From contig JAJSPD010000025.1 of NCBI GenBank assembly GCA_021307315.1, positions 372,001 to 436,000 of the forward strand: a DNA stretch of 64,000 nucleotides, given 5' to 3'. Under the pieces are notes generated by a model. That model saw nothing but the letters and a program-made list of their open reading frames with translations. It did not search any database and was not told where the DNA came from. Within the stretch, counting starts at the first letter, position 1. Each line of letters opens with the position of its first letter. Made by a program: the position numbers and the translations under genes. Shown here piece by piece: positions 12,635 through 26,796 of the stretch. This stretch comes from Bisporella sp. PMI_857 (Eukaryota; Ascomycota; Leotiomycetes; Helotiales; Helotiaceae).

Positions 12635-13320
12635 GAAATGGAATTTTAATAAGTCCTCCATGTATCTATCACATACCAGAAGAAGACCATTCCGCATCAC
12701 AAAGGGAGATGAGAGCATGATGGACACCTGTGGAATGCAGAGAGGCAGTCGGATTGGAATCCTGTCGGTACTTTGGCTCTTTGAGGAATTTCGATGGCAG
12801 TTTTCGGTAGTGCATCGAGGGCGACGGAGCCTTCATCAGCCTCACCCGCTGTTACTTTGCCGCCCCCCCATCCCCCCTAAGAATCAATGGGCAAAGCATG
12901 AATGAATGCATGTACAGTACCGGATGTGTTTCTAAAAAAGGTGTGGGCATACGTCATTGATGGGGATGATACTACATACAAGAAGATCAAAGATAAGGAT
13001 AAAGGCTGCATACTCTGAAATCTCTGACTGTACCGCCTCTATGCCGACTGAGAGGCAGAAGATGCTTGCTTTTTGGTTGACTGACTGGATTACTTACTGT
13101 ACTGTGTCCTGTAATGCTGGGTGTTTCATCTAGGAGGGGGTATCGGATTGACGCCATCCTTCTCCACACAAGACGATCAAGGCCCCATCAGCTTGGGCTT
13201 GTCTCCATGTTTGGTCGACAAAGCCAAAAAGCATACTACACCACACCGCACCACTTCCATATCCTCAACGCTTTTCTATCAACATCTGAACATCAACCTC
13301 ATTATCATTATTATCCTCAT

Positions 13321-13373
13321 CTTCATCCTCCTCCCTCCTCCTCCTCCTGCTGCTGCTGCTGCCCCTCCTCCTC
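13321..13373. repeat. CTC/CTG trinucleotide repeat
   Basis: Runs of CTC, CCT and CTG triplets. Open frames across it on either strand (poly-Pro/Ala or poly-Gln/Glu) are products of the repeat and are not treated as genes. Confidence 0.9.
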
Positions 13374-15686
13374 GCTAACATCGACTTCTCTGAGGATGGA
13401 TGCTTTCACCAGCAACATCATAGAGCGAGTACATATCTTAGGTTCACCCAAAGGGCGAGCCATCGCCCGTCTCCATATCTCCCACCAACTCCACAAGTGA
13501 ACAGCACAAATTTTAACCATGATCGACAGATGCTTTCCAGAATTCTAGCCAAGCTAGTTATGCTCGAGGTCATCGTTTGCGGTTACCAGCGTCTGGCCAT
13601 TTCATATTTGAGACATCATCGCACGAGTAGCTCCATTGCATGACAATAAGACCTAACCACTCAAACCATTCTCTAGGTGGCGTTGGTGACACCGCAAACC
13701 TTGCCTGTCCCATCTTCTTCTTCAGCAACGTGTTTACCTCTTGCGAACTTCTCGTAATGTCGTAGTCATTGGTGAAACATCCGACGAAGGAATGGAGCAA
13801 TTGGCTGGTATACTCAGTCCCTCGCCTACTTGCATACTTCGACGCTGGCGCGGCCCAAGTTGTTCACTCGCCTTCAAAACGCATCTGATTGTGATATGCT
13901 GTGCAATCCACCAGCAAATCTTGTTCCATTCTGCTGGTTTCCCCACGCATCTTCCGTTTTACAAGAGCTAAAGCGGCTTGTGCTTGTCGGCACGATCAGC
14001 ATTGGATCAATACTTTGTCTGCACCACCGTTGCAAGACGGCCTAAAGGAGATGCTTCCGGCTAACTAAACTATGAGGAGTTCTGACGGACAGCACATCGC
14101 TGTCACTCTAGAAAAATTGTGGGCTACAAGTGTAGAAATGAAGACTCCAAGGAACTGGAGCTCCTTGGAGATGCAGGACAGTCTGTCAGGTTACATCACT
14201 TTGCAAAGCTGTGTCACTCACCGCTGTTTAATGTCTTTACTTTTTTTTAAGTTTATCTTGCTCCGACCATGAAAGGATCCTTGGCGGATCTCTGTTCCAC
14301 AGCATCGTAGGCCCGAATGTCAGTTGCAGCATTTGCGAGCAAGATCTTGAATCGATCATGTGATAGCCCAGATCTTCGAGTGGCGGTAGATCAACCAAAG
14401 CCACCACTTGGTGCTTCTCCTTGGCTACTTATATTTTGACCTGTCATACAATCTATATGTCTTCATAAATGCGAGAGTGGGCAAGCAAGAGTCCTGTGAC
14501 CTGGTCCGTGAAGTATTGTGATGGGTCAAGGAAGTACACGGCGCTGAATCATGACACATCTTGCTTCATTCTATCTATTTATCGTGCTGCGACTAGCAAT
14601 AGGTACAGTGGCTCATGCTATTAGTTGACAGACAGACATTGGAATGTATATGTCTCTAGGAGCGATGGCGGAAGCTCTGCTAAAACGGCAAAGTGGCATA
14701 TGTATGTAGGTCATCTTGCTCTGGTCACATCTCACAAACCTAGGAAAGAAGCGGTGGACGCTGTGGGTTGAGAAACCCCCTACTAACAAATGTATATTGA
14801 CTCCAAGTCCCCGCTGGCCGGTATTCAAATCTCTGTCATGTGGCATGGACAATAAAGTGATGGATTCTAGAACAAACAGCGCTTCTATCGCACAGTCCCC
14901 GAAATACGCCTTGAAATCGTAGTGGTGGTAGTACCAGATTTGCCAAATGGTTTCCAAATGGCTTTAAAAGAGGTTGGTTGCCATGGGAAGGAGAGGAGGA
15001 AGGGTAGGCGGCATCCTTTAGACGAAAAAGTACTTCAACCTCGTGCCCACCTTGAATGCTCTGTGTACATCCTCTGCCCAAGAATGACAGCATAGAGAGC
15101 TCAACCGTCAAATAGATATCTTCTTGCGTGCATCCCAACTTTTGGTGTGTAGCTTGTTTCATTTTCGAATCCTTCTACATCAGAGTACCCAAACGCACCT
15201 CTTGAACCACGGCCAAACATTTTAGGTTTGCAACCACCACGATCGCCTCAAACAAACATCGATACAGCCAAGATGAAGAAACATCGCGCCCCCTCCCCCC
15301 TCCCCTCGACAGTGATGATGAGGTGTAGACTAGGTGAAAGCGAGGATGGTTTGTTCCGTTTGGCACGGGCACCAGGGGATCCAGGAGGAGATGATCTGCG
15401 ACGTGGTCTGTGGCAGGATTTACTCTACTGACAGTGGTAAAGGGCACAGTAAGTATAGGGGGATGGAAGCTTAGTTGGCGGGGCTACTTAAACCCACGTT
15501 TGATCCTCCGAAGTTCAGATGAACCTTTTTTTTTATTTAATTTTCCTTCCCCAGATATTTTATTTCTGCACGCAGAAATGTTATTGCAGCTACCGATAAC
15601 GAAAGGATAGAGCGAAATTGAATGAATGAATGAATGATCTCAACATCTGCAATCTGCAGGTCTAGTTGTTAGGTTCTTCTTCTCTA

Positions 15687-15703
15687 TTTTTTTTTTTTTT
15701 TTT
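15687..15703. repeat. T17 homopolymer run
   Basis: Seventeen consecutive T residues, followed by more T-rich sequence, about 1 kb upstream of the membrane-protein start at 16676. Such runs are common in fungal promoters and exclude nucleosomes; a function here is only inferred. Confidence 0.9.
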
Positions 15704-16675
15704 CTTTCTTCAGGGTCTTTGTTCTAAGCACCCTCAGCCCTCCCTATCCTCCTCCCGCTTCTCTACAAGCACAATCAGGCAATCAGCAATCAGCCATCAG
15801 CCATCAATCAACAATTAAGGCTGTTGGAGCCTGGTGAGCCTAGGTGTGGTTCATCTTGGCCAATCTTAAGCCGGTTCCTGAATCTTTAGTGGGGAAAGCG
15901 CAAATTTGGAGATCCATCCTGACCCACTCCGACCCACTTGCATCCACTGCGCCGCCAAATACTGCATGCTTATTCGCTATTACAGTCCATTTGGCAGGGG
16001 CTGAGTGGATTAACCGCTATAAACGAAATTTAGAACACACGGCATACAACGTTCTGAGGTTAGCAGCGCTACAGCAAAAGGCACCACCACCAAAAAGACT
16101 TCTCTCACTCTTGGCTGCTGCGCTACTATTACTACCTTCTCCTCCTCCTCCTCCTCCTCTTCTTCTTTCGTCTCTCTGTCCTTGCTGTCATCAACGATAA
16201 AGGTTTACCCAAGTCAATCGCTCGGCTTCCTTCCTCCTTCCTTCGGGATACCCACGTTCATTCCTAGGCTATCGCTTCACTCTTTCAGCGATATTCCGTC
16301 CATTCTCTCTGTCCAACAAAGCCCAGACTAGCCCTGTCTTCCACCCCCCCGTTGATCGATTAAACGTCTTGCTGCTGCTGCTCCTTGCGTACGTCCCCTT
16401 TCTCGCCATGTTACCCCTCAGCTGCCTGCCTATAGCCAATATATGGGATATCAGGGCAGTGAGATTCACTCGTGCAATTAATTGCATGCCTTTCTAGCTC
16501 TCGATCCTTCTCCTCGGGTACAATTGAACATAATGCTAACATTATCCACAATAGAAAATTCTATGCCATTGTCAGCAATCGATCAAATCCTACCCCGGGT
16601 AATCCTTTCAACGACTTGAACGACCGTTTACGACCACCTGACACCTCGTACATTCACACAAATACCCCTATTACC

Positions 16676-17242
16676 ATGGACTCCATATCTACGCTCGTTT
16701 CCCGAAGCAGGACTGTCATCGCCCGTAGGTCCGAAGGAACCACACTCTCGCCCACCATGATTGATCTGTTGATTGCGCTCATGGCGCTCATCTTCGTTTC
16801 GCTTCTGCTCATCGCTGCTCTCTATGTTACCCGTAAGATCCGCCGGCGTAGAGCGCTCGCCAGCCAGAAGCTCCCATCTTACAACGAGAAGTCGTCCAAC
16901 CACCGCCGCCTGACAATTTCTACCTCCCCATACGGCAGGCACTCAAACATCTACCTCTACGATGAGAAATCTTCAATTCTCAATAGCCCAGCCTCACCAC
17001 CTCTTTCCCCAGACAATGTCCCAGAGATCCGTATCACCTTCCCAGACGAGCAAGACGAGGCTGGACGGCCTAGAAGCGGCCGCGTACTAGTCGTCCGAGT
17101 TGGAGAGAATGGCGCTCACGGCCTCGAGCCACTCAAGGACGAGGAACAGCTCCCAGCGTACCAAAAGGAGACCAACGAACGCTTCCAATCTATCGACATC
17201 GAGCGGATCGGCGGGCTCAAAGAAAAGTCTCAATGGAACTAG
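16676..17242 (+). CDS. Small single-pass membrane protein with two LPxY motifs
   Basis: Intronless frame of 188 residues starting at the only in-frame ATG (ACCATGG context). One hydrophobic segment at about 29-51 (IDLLIALMALIFVSLLLIAA core) is followed at once by a very basic stop-transfer stretch (RKIRRRR). The N-terminus is therefore predicted outside or lumenal and the tail of about 135 residues cytosolic. There is no cleavable signal peptide. The tail is acidic and Ser/Pro-rich with LPSY (66-69) and LPAY (159-162); the [L/P]PxY pattern is a known ligand of Rsp5/NEDD4 WW domains. It resembles conserved fungal proteins of unknown function, and I cannot name it. A ubiquitin-ligase adaptor role is inference. 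It stands alone, with long non-coding DNA before it and 1.6 kb after it. Confidence 0.7.
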   Translation: MDSISTLVSRSRTVIARRSEGTTLSPTMIDLLIALMALIFVSLLLIAALYVTRKIRRRRALASQKLPSYNEKSSNHRRLTISTSPYGRHSNIYLYDEKSSILNSPASPPLSPDNVPEIRITFPDEQDEAGRPRSGRVLVVRVGENGAHGLEPLKDEEQLPAYQKETNERFQSIDIERIGGLKEKSQWN

Positions 17243-18857
17243 TCCTGCCTGCCCCTTCTTCCCTTATCCTCGATCTGGACCTCTTGTTTTTTTTCTCTGT
17301 CGATTAGCGAATACCTTGCACATAAAAGCCCTGCTTGCCGGGGACCTTCACTTGCATACGACCAGCATCTATAGAAAGGTTTCCGGGAAGGAATATTCGA
17401 TATAAAGCCTGTTCTTGCACAAACGCGTTTGATTCTCATCGTCTTTTTTGCCTGCAGCGCCGAGTTTATCAAGGAAACTTGGAGTTATCCTTGTCATCTC
17501 TTATTCGGTCCTCAGGAAGACTTTTTCATGACAGCGAATCTGTTTGATTTGACAGCCCAAGGCTTCAAGCGTTTAGCTACATCTGTTACGAGTTCAAACA
17601 GGAGAGACTTTTGCACCTTTTCTTTGCATCTTTGCCGATATGCCAATTAGTTCTAATAGGCGAAACATGTGGAAAGGGAGGAAGGCAGCTGTATACTGTA
17701 ATTAATGTATTCTACGTAATTCAAAGACCTGTGTGTGTGGCTCAACAATTGCATGCGTTTGCGCTTGATCGAGTCTCTTCTCTAGTAAAAATCAAACCCT
17801 GCACCAGAACTGTGTGAATAATATAGCTCCACCTCAAACATCAATGCTCCTGGACATAGGGCTCCCATTCGTCCCAAGCTTCGCAAAGGCCAACAGCCCA
17901 CAAACGATGCGCGAGGCAGCCTTCCCAATGCGTCACGCCAACTCACATCAGATCAAAATCACAACCACACCCCAACGACAAGCATGAGCATGCCCCTCCT
18001 GGTTCTCCCGGGCAAGCCCGTACCGCCCAACAGCGAAAACACCAAGCCAGCAGAGCAGAAGCGTTTTCCCACGCCTCACCCGTGAGCATCGGCAAGATTC
18101 CGCGAACGGCGGGAAAGGACCGGAGCGGAGATAGCATGCGCGCGCGCCGGGGGGGGGGGTTGACCTGTTTGTTGGGGAGAGGGGATGGGAACTTAGATGT
18201 AGATGTAGATGCGATATTTGGGTTCGTCTGGATGACTCCGAGATGATGAATGTCAAGATGGAAGATGGCTGGAAGTCACAAAGCAAGGAGGCCTGAACTT
18301 AACGGTTTGGACATCTTAGACTAAGAAGGTGGCTAATGAATTACGGTTTTGATTCGAGACAATCTCCAAAGACTATTCGGCACCAAGCATACTCTTGATA
18401 ACAGGCTGAAAATTTCTATAGTGCTGCCATTTGCCATCCTCTGCCAATCTAAAGGTATTGTGTTTGATAAAAACAAAGCGCCCATAAGCCCCGAGCTTCC
18501 GCAAGATTAACGCAGCCTAGAAACGGAAGCTATCTAATGTACGGAGTAAAAAAAACCCCTTCCTCTAATATCATGTCCATAAAAGCAAAAGAAATTTTTC
18601 GGGAAAAGGGGAGGAAATTACAGAGGTAGAAGGGCGAAAATGAAGGCTATCTACCCCTCTGCAAACCTCTGCCACATAACGCCAGAACGACCAATTGATG
18701 CTGTTTTCGAGTGCGATGCGTGTTGTTGAATGATGGCAAATGGTATCGTAATCGCGCACTACCAATGGCGGCGGTGCGGAATATACAAATGCTCGGATCG
18801 TGCTTTACCAGCGTCGGTTCCCACCAAGAGGAGCTGAGTTAGAAGAAGTGAAACCTC
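17243..18857. other. Intergenic between convergent genes
   Basis: This 1.6 kb lies between the 3' ends of the membrane-protein gene (+) and DBP2 (-), so it should hold two 3' UTRs. Short frames are present but none has a recognisable domain or splice continuity. A G-run (GGGGGGGGGG) lies near 18150-18160. Confidence 0.6.
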
Positions 18858-21347
<2,490 letters not shown>

Positions 21348-21769
21348 CTTGTCTGCTTGTTTGTTATTGAAAAGAGTGTGTTTGTGAGCTTGAAAATTCA
21401 AGTTATCAAAGACGCGTAAATGTTACTGCCTGTAAATCTTTTCCGAGAGATGAGAAAAGGAGTGGCAGTTTGATAGTTGATGGTGGGAAAGGGTTGTTGG
21501 GTCTTGTAAAAGAGCGAAAACTTTGCGCCTTCTTAACAAAAAAAAACCTCCCATGTTTAGCGCGCACGTGACTAAATTAGCGTGATCCACGTCTCAAAGG
21601 TAGGCAGCAATTTTATTACTTTGCCACTCGAGGCATAGACTTTGAAATGCTGGAGGGAATACATATAATCTATTGTGCTCAAAAGAGGGAATTCTAAATT
21701 CAAGAAGAGGCGTTCGCCTTACTGGATGGCTGGAACCTTTCTGAAGCTTTATACATAAATTTGCCACTC
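21348..21769. other. Intergenic: DBP2 promoter and THI20 3' end
   Basis: A 422-bp spacer between two minus-strand genes. It should hold the DBP2 promoter/leader and the 3' UTR of the thiamine gene. An A-rich run lies near 21537-21547. No other feature is visible. Confidence 0.6.
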
Positions 21770-24134
21770 TCATGAATATCTAGTGCCCATGTCCCAAAAC
21801 CCGGTCTCCATCTACAAGCGAGTCAGCATGTGAATAAACACATTCTATTCAAAATAATGTACCTTTGTAGCATGGATAAAGATCTTCACGAGTTCTTCGA
21901 TTCGAGCAGGGGACTGCAGAACAGCATGTCGCTCCAGCAAGGCTTAAAATGTTAGCGATATCCGTTTGTCGCATTCATGCCAGCCTACAGGATCCAACCT
22001 CTACTGCCTCCACATAGTCTGCAGCTACATAGTTCTCGATCCATTTCCAGTATATATTCTCTTCTCGCTTCGTGTTTGGGTCGGCATGGAGGCGTTTAGC
22101 AATCTGACCATAACCTATTAGACATGGAGCGAGAGCTATCTGAAGAGCAAGCCAGTCCTGTGACTGCCCGATGTCAAGGACATATCTGAGTCAAGTTAGC
22201 TGATACCACTGTTTGAATTAAGAACTCTTACCTTGTGTACGCAGTACAAGCTGAAAATGGTTGTTAGCCACAATAAATGAGTGGAGGAACCCGCATACCT
22301 TGGCTCTCTTCCGTGCCCAAGATGTCTTCTTTAGTGACTCCGAATCCTTCGCAATATTCAATGTGCAGTCCCATCTCGTGGTTGATATGGGCAACTATTT
22401 TTGCCGCCTTACTTTTATTAGTATCCTTTTAGTTTTGATCTTGGGATATTTACTGCTACAATGTCCTGCATTGTCTTTGCCTTATATGCTGCCAAAGCAT
22501 TCGCCCTTGAGAATTGAATCTGCAAAATTTAGCTCTTTCGAAATAGTTAAGGATTGAATTCATACTAAGAATAGATAGTCCTGGATGAGGTAGTACTGGA
22601 ATGAAGACACAGGCAAAGTGCCATCTGCAAGTCCGGCCACGAATTCGTGGTGAGTGTGGCCATGCCAAGCGGTCTTCACATCTTCTCTATCAAGAACGTA
22701 CTCGATGAAGTTGCCTCTGAATAAATCAGATCAAGGTAATGGATGGAGTGATTGAAGATCGACTTACGGGGCAAAAGGTAAGGTATAGGTTGAGTGGAAA
22801 TGATTGATTGGGCCATTTCCATGCCCGATATCCATAGCTGTCCTGATGCCAGCCTCAATATATTTGCAGGAATTTTTGACTGCTTCTATGATTTGTAGTC
22901 CATTGGCGAGATTTGATGCAATGGCCGCTACCTTTGGTTAGACGCATGTTGCGTGATAGGTCTAATATATGCTAACTTACACGCTAACGAGCAGCCAGTT
23001 CCATGGGTGTTTTTGGACTTTTGGTACGGGCTTTCAATTCTTGTCACCTGCCCCTCTCCATAGAGTATATTTATAACAATCTCTCTTTCGTCATCCCTAG
23101 CTCCAACACTGCCATCCCTTCTGAATGGGAGATGTCCGCCTTTCACGAGTACATACTTCGGACCGAGTGATTGTATCCTTTCGGCTATCTGTATTAAATC
23201 GTCTACGCTTTTCGGGTCATCAACAGGTAACCCAGCATTGGACAAGATTAGCATTGACTCAGGGACATTTGGTGTAAGTACCGTGGCCAGGGGAAGAAGA
23301 TGTTCCTATGTGTAATCAGCATGTTCAGCCGATGTTTGATCTAAATTTCCTTTGTGACCTTCCATGACCTCATTACGCAGAACACCGGTGCAGGCTTGAA
23401 CATATGAGAAGAGCAGGTAACTATTCGGATCAATTGGTGGGATGGGCAAGATATATGACTAACCCGAAGTTCACGAATCGCTTCTTGTGGAAGCAATCGA
23501 GATCCAGTTGTTGCTACCATAACCTCCCTTGCATTAGCGTTGCTCCGACGAGATGTGAAGAACCACAAACCGGATCAATAACGGTCGTCTTGACATTGTG
23601 GTGTCGAAGAGCGCTTGCTACCACTTCAATGGTCTTTGCCGATGTTAGCATGCCTTGGGGCGGTTAGAAGGTATGCCAAAGACAGAATTCATGACATTAG
23701 AAGTAAACGGAGGATTGTGACATGAGAGCAAGCATAAAACCATCGAAAATCAGTAATAGAACTTGTCGAAATCGTATCCATACTCGCACAATCAACCATA
23801 CCGAATTTCTTCTGATATTGAGCAAGAACTAGAGAGGAAGGAAAATACCAGTTTTCACCACATCAACTCCAACATCACTGATGCACGCATCAATAGATTT
23901 CCTCACGAACTCCGGCGGGACCTCATGGATATCGACAACTCCAAGCGTATTCTGGGCGGTCAAAGCCGTAGTAGTGGTCATAGCATAGCATCCATGAGCA
24001 GCAATAACTTTTTGATCTGCCTCGAGACCCCTGCTCAGGTCAGCGGAAGGAGATCAAGAGATGACTCCAGAAGAAACCCACGCTCCGCCCGAGCTATCTG
24101 ACCCGGCTATAGCCAGGACTATTCCCCTTGCCAT
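21770..24134 (-). CDS. THI20: Bifunctional HMP/HMP-P kinase and TenA-family protein (THI20 type)
   Basis: Thirteen exons on the minus strand: 24082-24134, 23849-24030, 23571-23653, 23464-23523, 22981-23305, 22768-22927, 22566-22716, 22454-22519, 22299-22407, 22232-22250, 21989-22185, 21863-21942 and 21770-21811. Phases agree throughout (508 residues). The N-terminal half is a ThiD-like kinase: AIAGSDSSGGAG substrate/ATP loop, VDVVKTGML, VIDPVMVAT and the C-terminal NTHGTGCSLASAIA anion hole. It phosphorylates hydroxymethylpyrimidine and its monophosphate for thiamine diphosphate synthesis. From about residue 275 a TenA (thiaminase II-like) domain follows: GNGPINHFHSTYTLPFAPG, FVAGLADGTLP, YYLIQDYLFL, and the active-site-type Cys in HIEYCEGFG. 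The fusion is the usual fungal Thi20/21 architecture, in the cytosol. One exon is only 19 nt. No TPP-riboswitch consensus was seen in the leader or introns. Confidence 0.9.
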
Positions 24135-24726
24135 CCTGAAATTTATTCTAGAGGAAGCCTAACTCTCATTGATTCTTCACTACTGAATTTGAGATGTGAC
24201 GTGCGTTAGTTCCCCCACCTCTGACCAATTAGACGAGTCAATTTTTTTCTTGACGACACTTTTTCATCACTACCTTTCATAACGGATTTTTATCCAGTTC
24301 TGTCCCCAAACGACGTGAAGTATAGTATCATCGTTTTCACTTCCAATGTTCATTACCTTTAATACATGAATTGAGTTCTCTCCCATATATATGTGTCTCC
24401 GAAGATAGTGTAAAGCATAAATAGTACGCAGATTTTCTTAGGATTACTGTTTATGCTCTGTACTACGTCGGAAATGTGTCCAGTTATCCTTAAAAAACCC
24501 GGCATATACTTCACAAGGTAAGGAAAGCTTCCGCCTTCGAAAAACACGGTCTTGTCATAAGGATTAGAAAAATGTTCACCTCATTGTCTGGGTGCGTTGC
24601 ATTATGAGTTGATGATAATATGTGCATTTCGAATCACAACATATACAAGTTCTATGCTTTATATACAAAAACTATCCTCATTGCCCTCCACAGACTTCGC
24701 CTCGAGATGTTCAAGGGCCTGGCACT
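24135..24726. other. Intergenic: thiamine-gene promoter and xylanase 3' end
   Basis: A 592-bp spacer between two minus-strand genes. It holds the promoter of the THI20-type gene and the xylanase 3' UTR. The sequence is AT-rich with no open frame of note and no recognised regulatory element. Confidence 0.55.
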
Positions 24727-26311
24727 CTATAGTGCGTTCAAGATAGCCGTGTACGCAGCCTTGGGTTGATAGTTGGCATCATAGAGCAATGGGGTGCTGC
24801 TTGCACGCCACGAGTCCTGTCTTCTTGTCAGCGAAAAGGCCTTGCCTCAAATACGAAAATGAGTCATACCGGATCACGCAGACCCCAGACAGTGATTCCA
24901 ACGCACTTGGGAACACCAAGGCAAGCATTCACAGCAGTAACATAATCCGAAGCAGCAGCTCCAACGATATCCAACTCGGTAATGGCAACCTCAGCGACGC
25001 CAGTCGCAGCAAGAGCAGCAAGAGTAGCGGCTTGTCCACTAGGGCCCCAGGAAGCTCCGCTGGCGGTGGATTGGAGATGAGCCTGAGATCCAATACCATC
25101 AATAGGTACACCAGCAGCCAACCACTTCTTGACGTGGTCGATCATGCCGGTAGTAACCTTGGCGTAGCTGGCAGCATCGAGGTTATACTCGTTGATGTAG
25201 AGCTTTGCGTTTGGGTCGGCAGCTCTGGCGGCATTGAAGGCGATTGAAATGAAGTTCTCGCCGAGCACACGGCTGAAAACTGAGTCTCGCATAGCACCAT
25301 TCTCAGCGAAGACCTCGTTGACAACATCCTAGAATCGTCAGCTACTGGGGTTGTGGGAGATGAGGGCCCGCTCTGAACATACCCAAGCATAAATCTTTCC
25401 CTTCCATCTGCCCACCTCCGCTGCGACATGGTTCTGGATGACAGTCGTCAGAGTGGTTGTGCTGCTAATTCCACTAACCCAACTTGGAAGCTGTGAATGC
25501 CACACGAGAGTGTGTCCTCTGATCAACTTCCTGTTGGTCGTTGCCCAATCAACTATAGGTTTAGGTTAGTAAGTGCGCACTTTAGCTCAAGTTAGAAATA
25601 ACCTACCAAGGTAGTCGGCAGTTGTCCAGCCATAGCTTCCCTGAGATGCTATTTTTCGTCAGTGATATGCCTTCAAACAACTTAGCGTTAGCCATACGTT
25701 CAATAGTGTCCCACTTCATGCTGTTCTCAGGTGTTACGGCACCAAAGTTAGCCTGAATGATAGCAGCATTCTGACCAGTGGTAAGAAGTCCTCGATCGGT
25801 AGCGATACCGAAATACTTCTTGCCTCTAGCTCTGAACTTAACATCGATACTGTTAGCTCCCCCAGTGCTGTATCCAACGCCGCCATTAGAGGGAACGGAG
25901 GTAGAAGTTGGCGTGCTGCCGGGAACGGTTGATGTTAGGGTCGGTATACCTGTTGTTGTTGCGCTAGGATGTTGCAAGTCAGATTTTGCCGGATATGAAA
26001 TTATTGTCAAGCTCTACTTACGCGGTTCCGGGGAGACATTGCGAGTACCATTGGCTGCGAAGGGTTAGCATACACGTATGTATTCATCTATGGTGGGAAC
26101 TCACTTTGAGTAAGTACAAGTGTATCCAGCAACACAAGTCGTCGGTCCAGTGAATCCCTGTCCACCGCCTACAAATTATCAGCTTGATTTTTTAATTCTC
26201 GATCTCCTTCAGAGAAAGCTTACACTGAGCGTACGCAGCACCCTGGGCGCTTGCCAAATCAACATTGGCCAAAATGGCCACGGCCGCAGCCAGATTTTGG
26301 AGAGAAAGCAT
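24727..26311 (-). CDS. Secreted endo-1,4-beta-xylanase, GH10 with N-terminal CBM1
   Basis: Eight exons on the minus strand: 26224-26311, 26105-26168, 26022-26054, 25698-25963, 25607-25648, 25383-25552, 24870-25328 and 24727-24816, 403 residues. A signal peptide ([22 protein letters not shown]) leads into a fungal cellulose-binding CBM1 ([12 protein letters not shown]...QWYSQCLPG) at about 30-62, a Ser/Thr/Pro linker to about 90, and a complete GH10 barrel. Family landmarks are [31 protein letters not shown] with acid/base Glu226, INEYNLD, and ITELD with nucleophile Glu339. The C-terminus is AYTAILNAL. It cleaves internal xylan bonds outside the cell, and the CBM1 tethers it to plant wall cellulose. 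Four introns fall in the signal/CBM/linker part. Such genes are usually under XlnR/Xyr1 and CreA control. Confidence 0.93.
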
Positions 26312-26394
26312 TTTGGCAAGGTTTTAAACGCTTCAATACCGTAACTTAGAAGTAGGCGAGGGAGAAAAGAAATTCCAGAGGCACACGCTGCCGC

Positions 26395-26400
26395 TATATA
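26395..26400 (-). promoter_or_regulatory. TATA-like box of the xylanase gene
   Basis: TATATA lies 84-89 bp upstream of the xylanase ATG, with a CCAAT-type pentamer (ATTGG on the gene strand) at 26411-26415. Position fits a core promoter. Function is inferred. Confidence 0.4.
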
Positions 26401-26712
26401 TCTATTAATCCAATCTATATATCCTTTTCACTAAGCATTATTCCCAAACCACTAAAGCATCCTCCGTCCTCCCCCACATTTCATAACTCCACGAGACCAT
26501 CTGAAGTCTTGATCGAGCCATCACAGAAACCGACGATCCGTCTCCATAGCCTAATAGCCCAGAATAGAAGTCTCCCCTCCCCAAAACTCCTCCAAACATT
26601 CTTTTTTCTTCACAATACAAAGCTAGTTTGTAGACCATATGATGCTCCCCTCTCAAAAGCCTAAATGCTTCTCTTGCAGGAAAGTTCATTTATCCTCAAT
26701 ATGAACTCCCGT

Positions 26713-26796
26713 CCCGGGGCTCCACACAAAATGGAAGCTACTGTTCCCCAGAAAAAAAAATGACAGGCTGTTTCCAAAACTCGTGGCCATTCAGCC
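26713..26796 (-). promoter_or_regulatory. Candidate CreA and XlnR sites upstream of the xylanase
   Basis: CCCGGGGC at 26713-26720 contains the CreA consensus SYGGRG, and TCAGCC at 26791-26796 reads GGCTGA on the gene strand, an XlnR/Xyr1-like hexamer. Both motifs are short enough to occur by chance, so this is a suggestion based on the gene's known regulation. Confidence 0.25.

Larger units (their letters stand above)
11327..16675. other. Intergenic, 5.3 kb, promoter side of two divergent genes
   Basis: This lies between the start of the PUF gene and the start of the small membrane-protein gene. No open frame has a recognisable domain. It contains pyrimidine-rich tracts, (CTC/CTG)n at 13321-13373, a TATATG-rich run at 12609-12634, T17 at 15687-15703, and CT-rich sequence at 16136-16167 just before the membrane-protein gene. 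The last 500-600 bases are probably leader and promoter of that gene. I see no RNA gene here. Confidence 0.6.

Noticed and set aside
13570..14045. Overlapping short frames on both strands between PUF and the membrane protein
   Set aside because: No recognisable protein, no splice continuity, and both strands equally open.
21770..24500. TPP riboswitch in the thiamine gene
   Set aside because: I looked for the CTGAGA and CTGATCTGG-type core segments in the leader and introns on the gene strand and did not find them.
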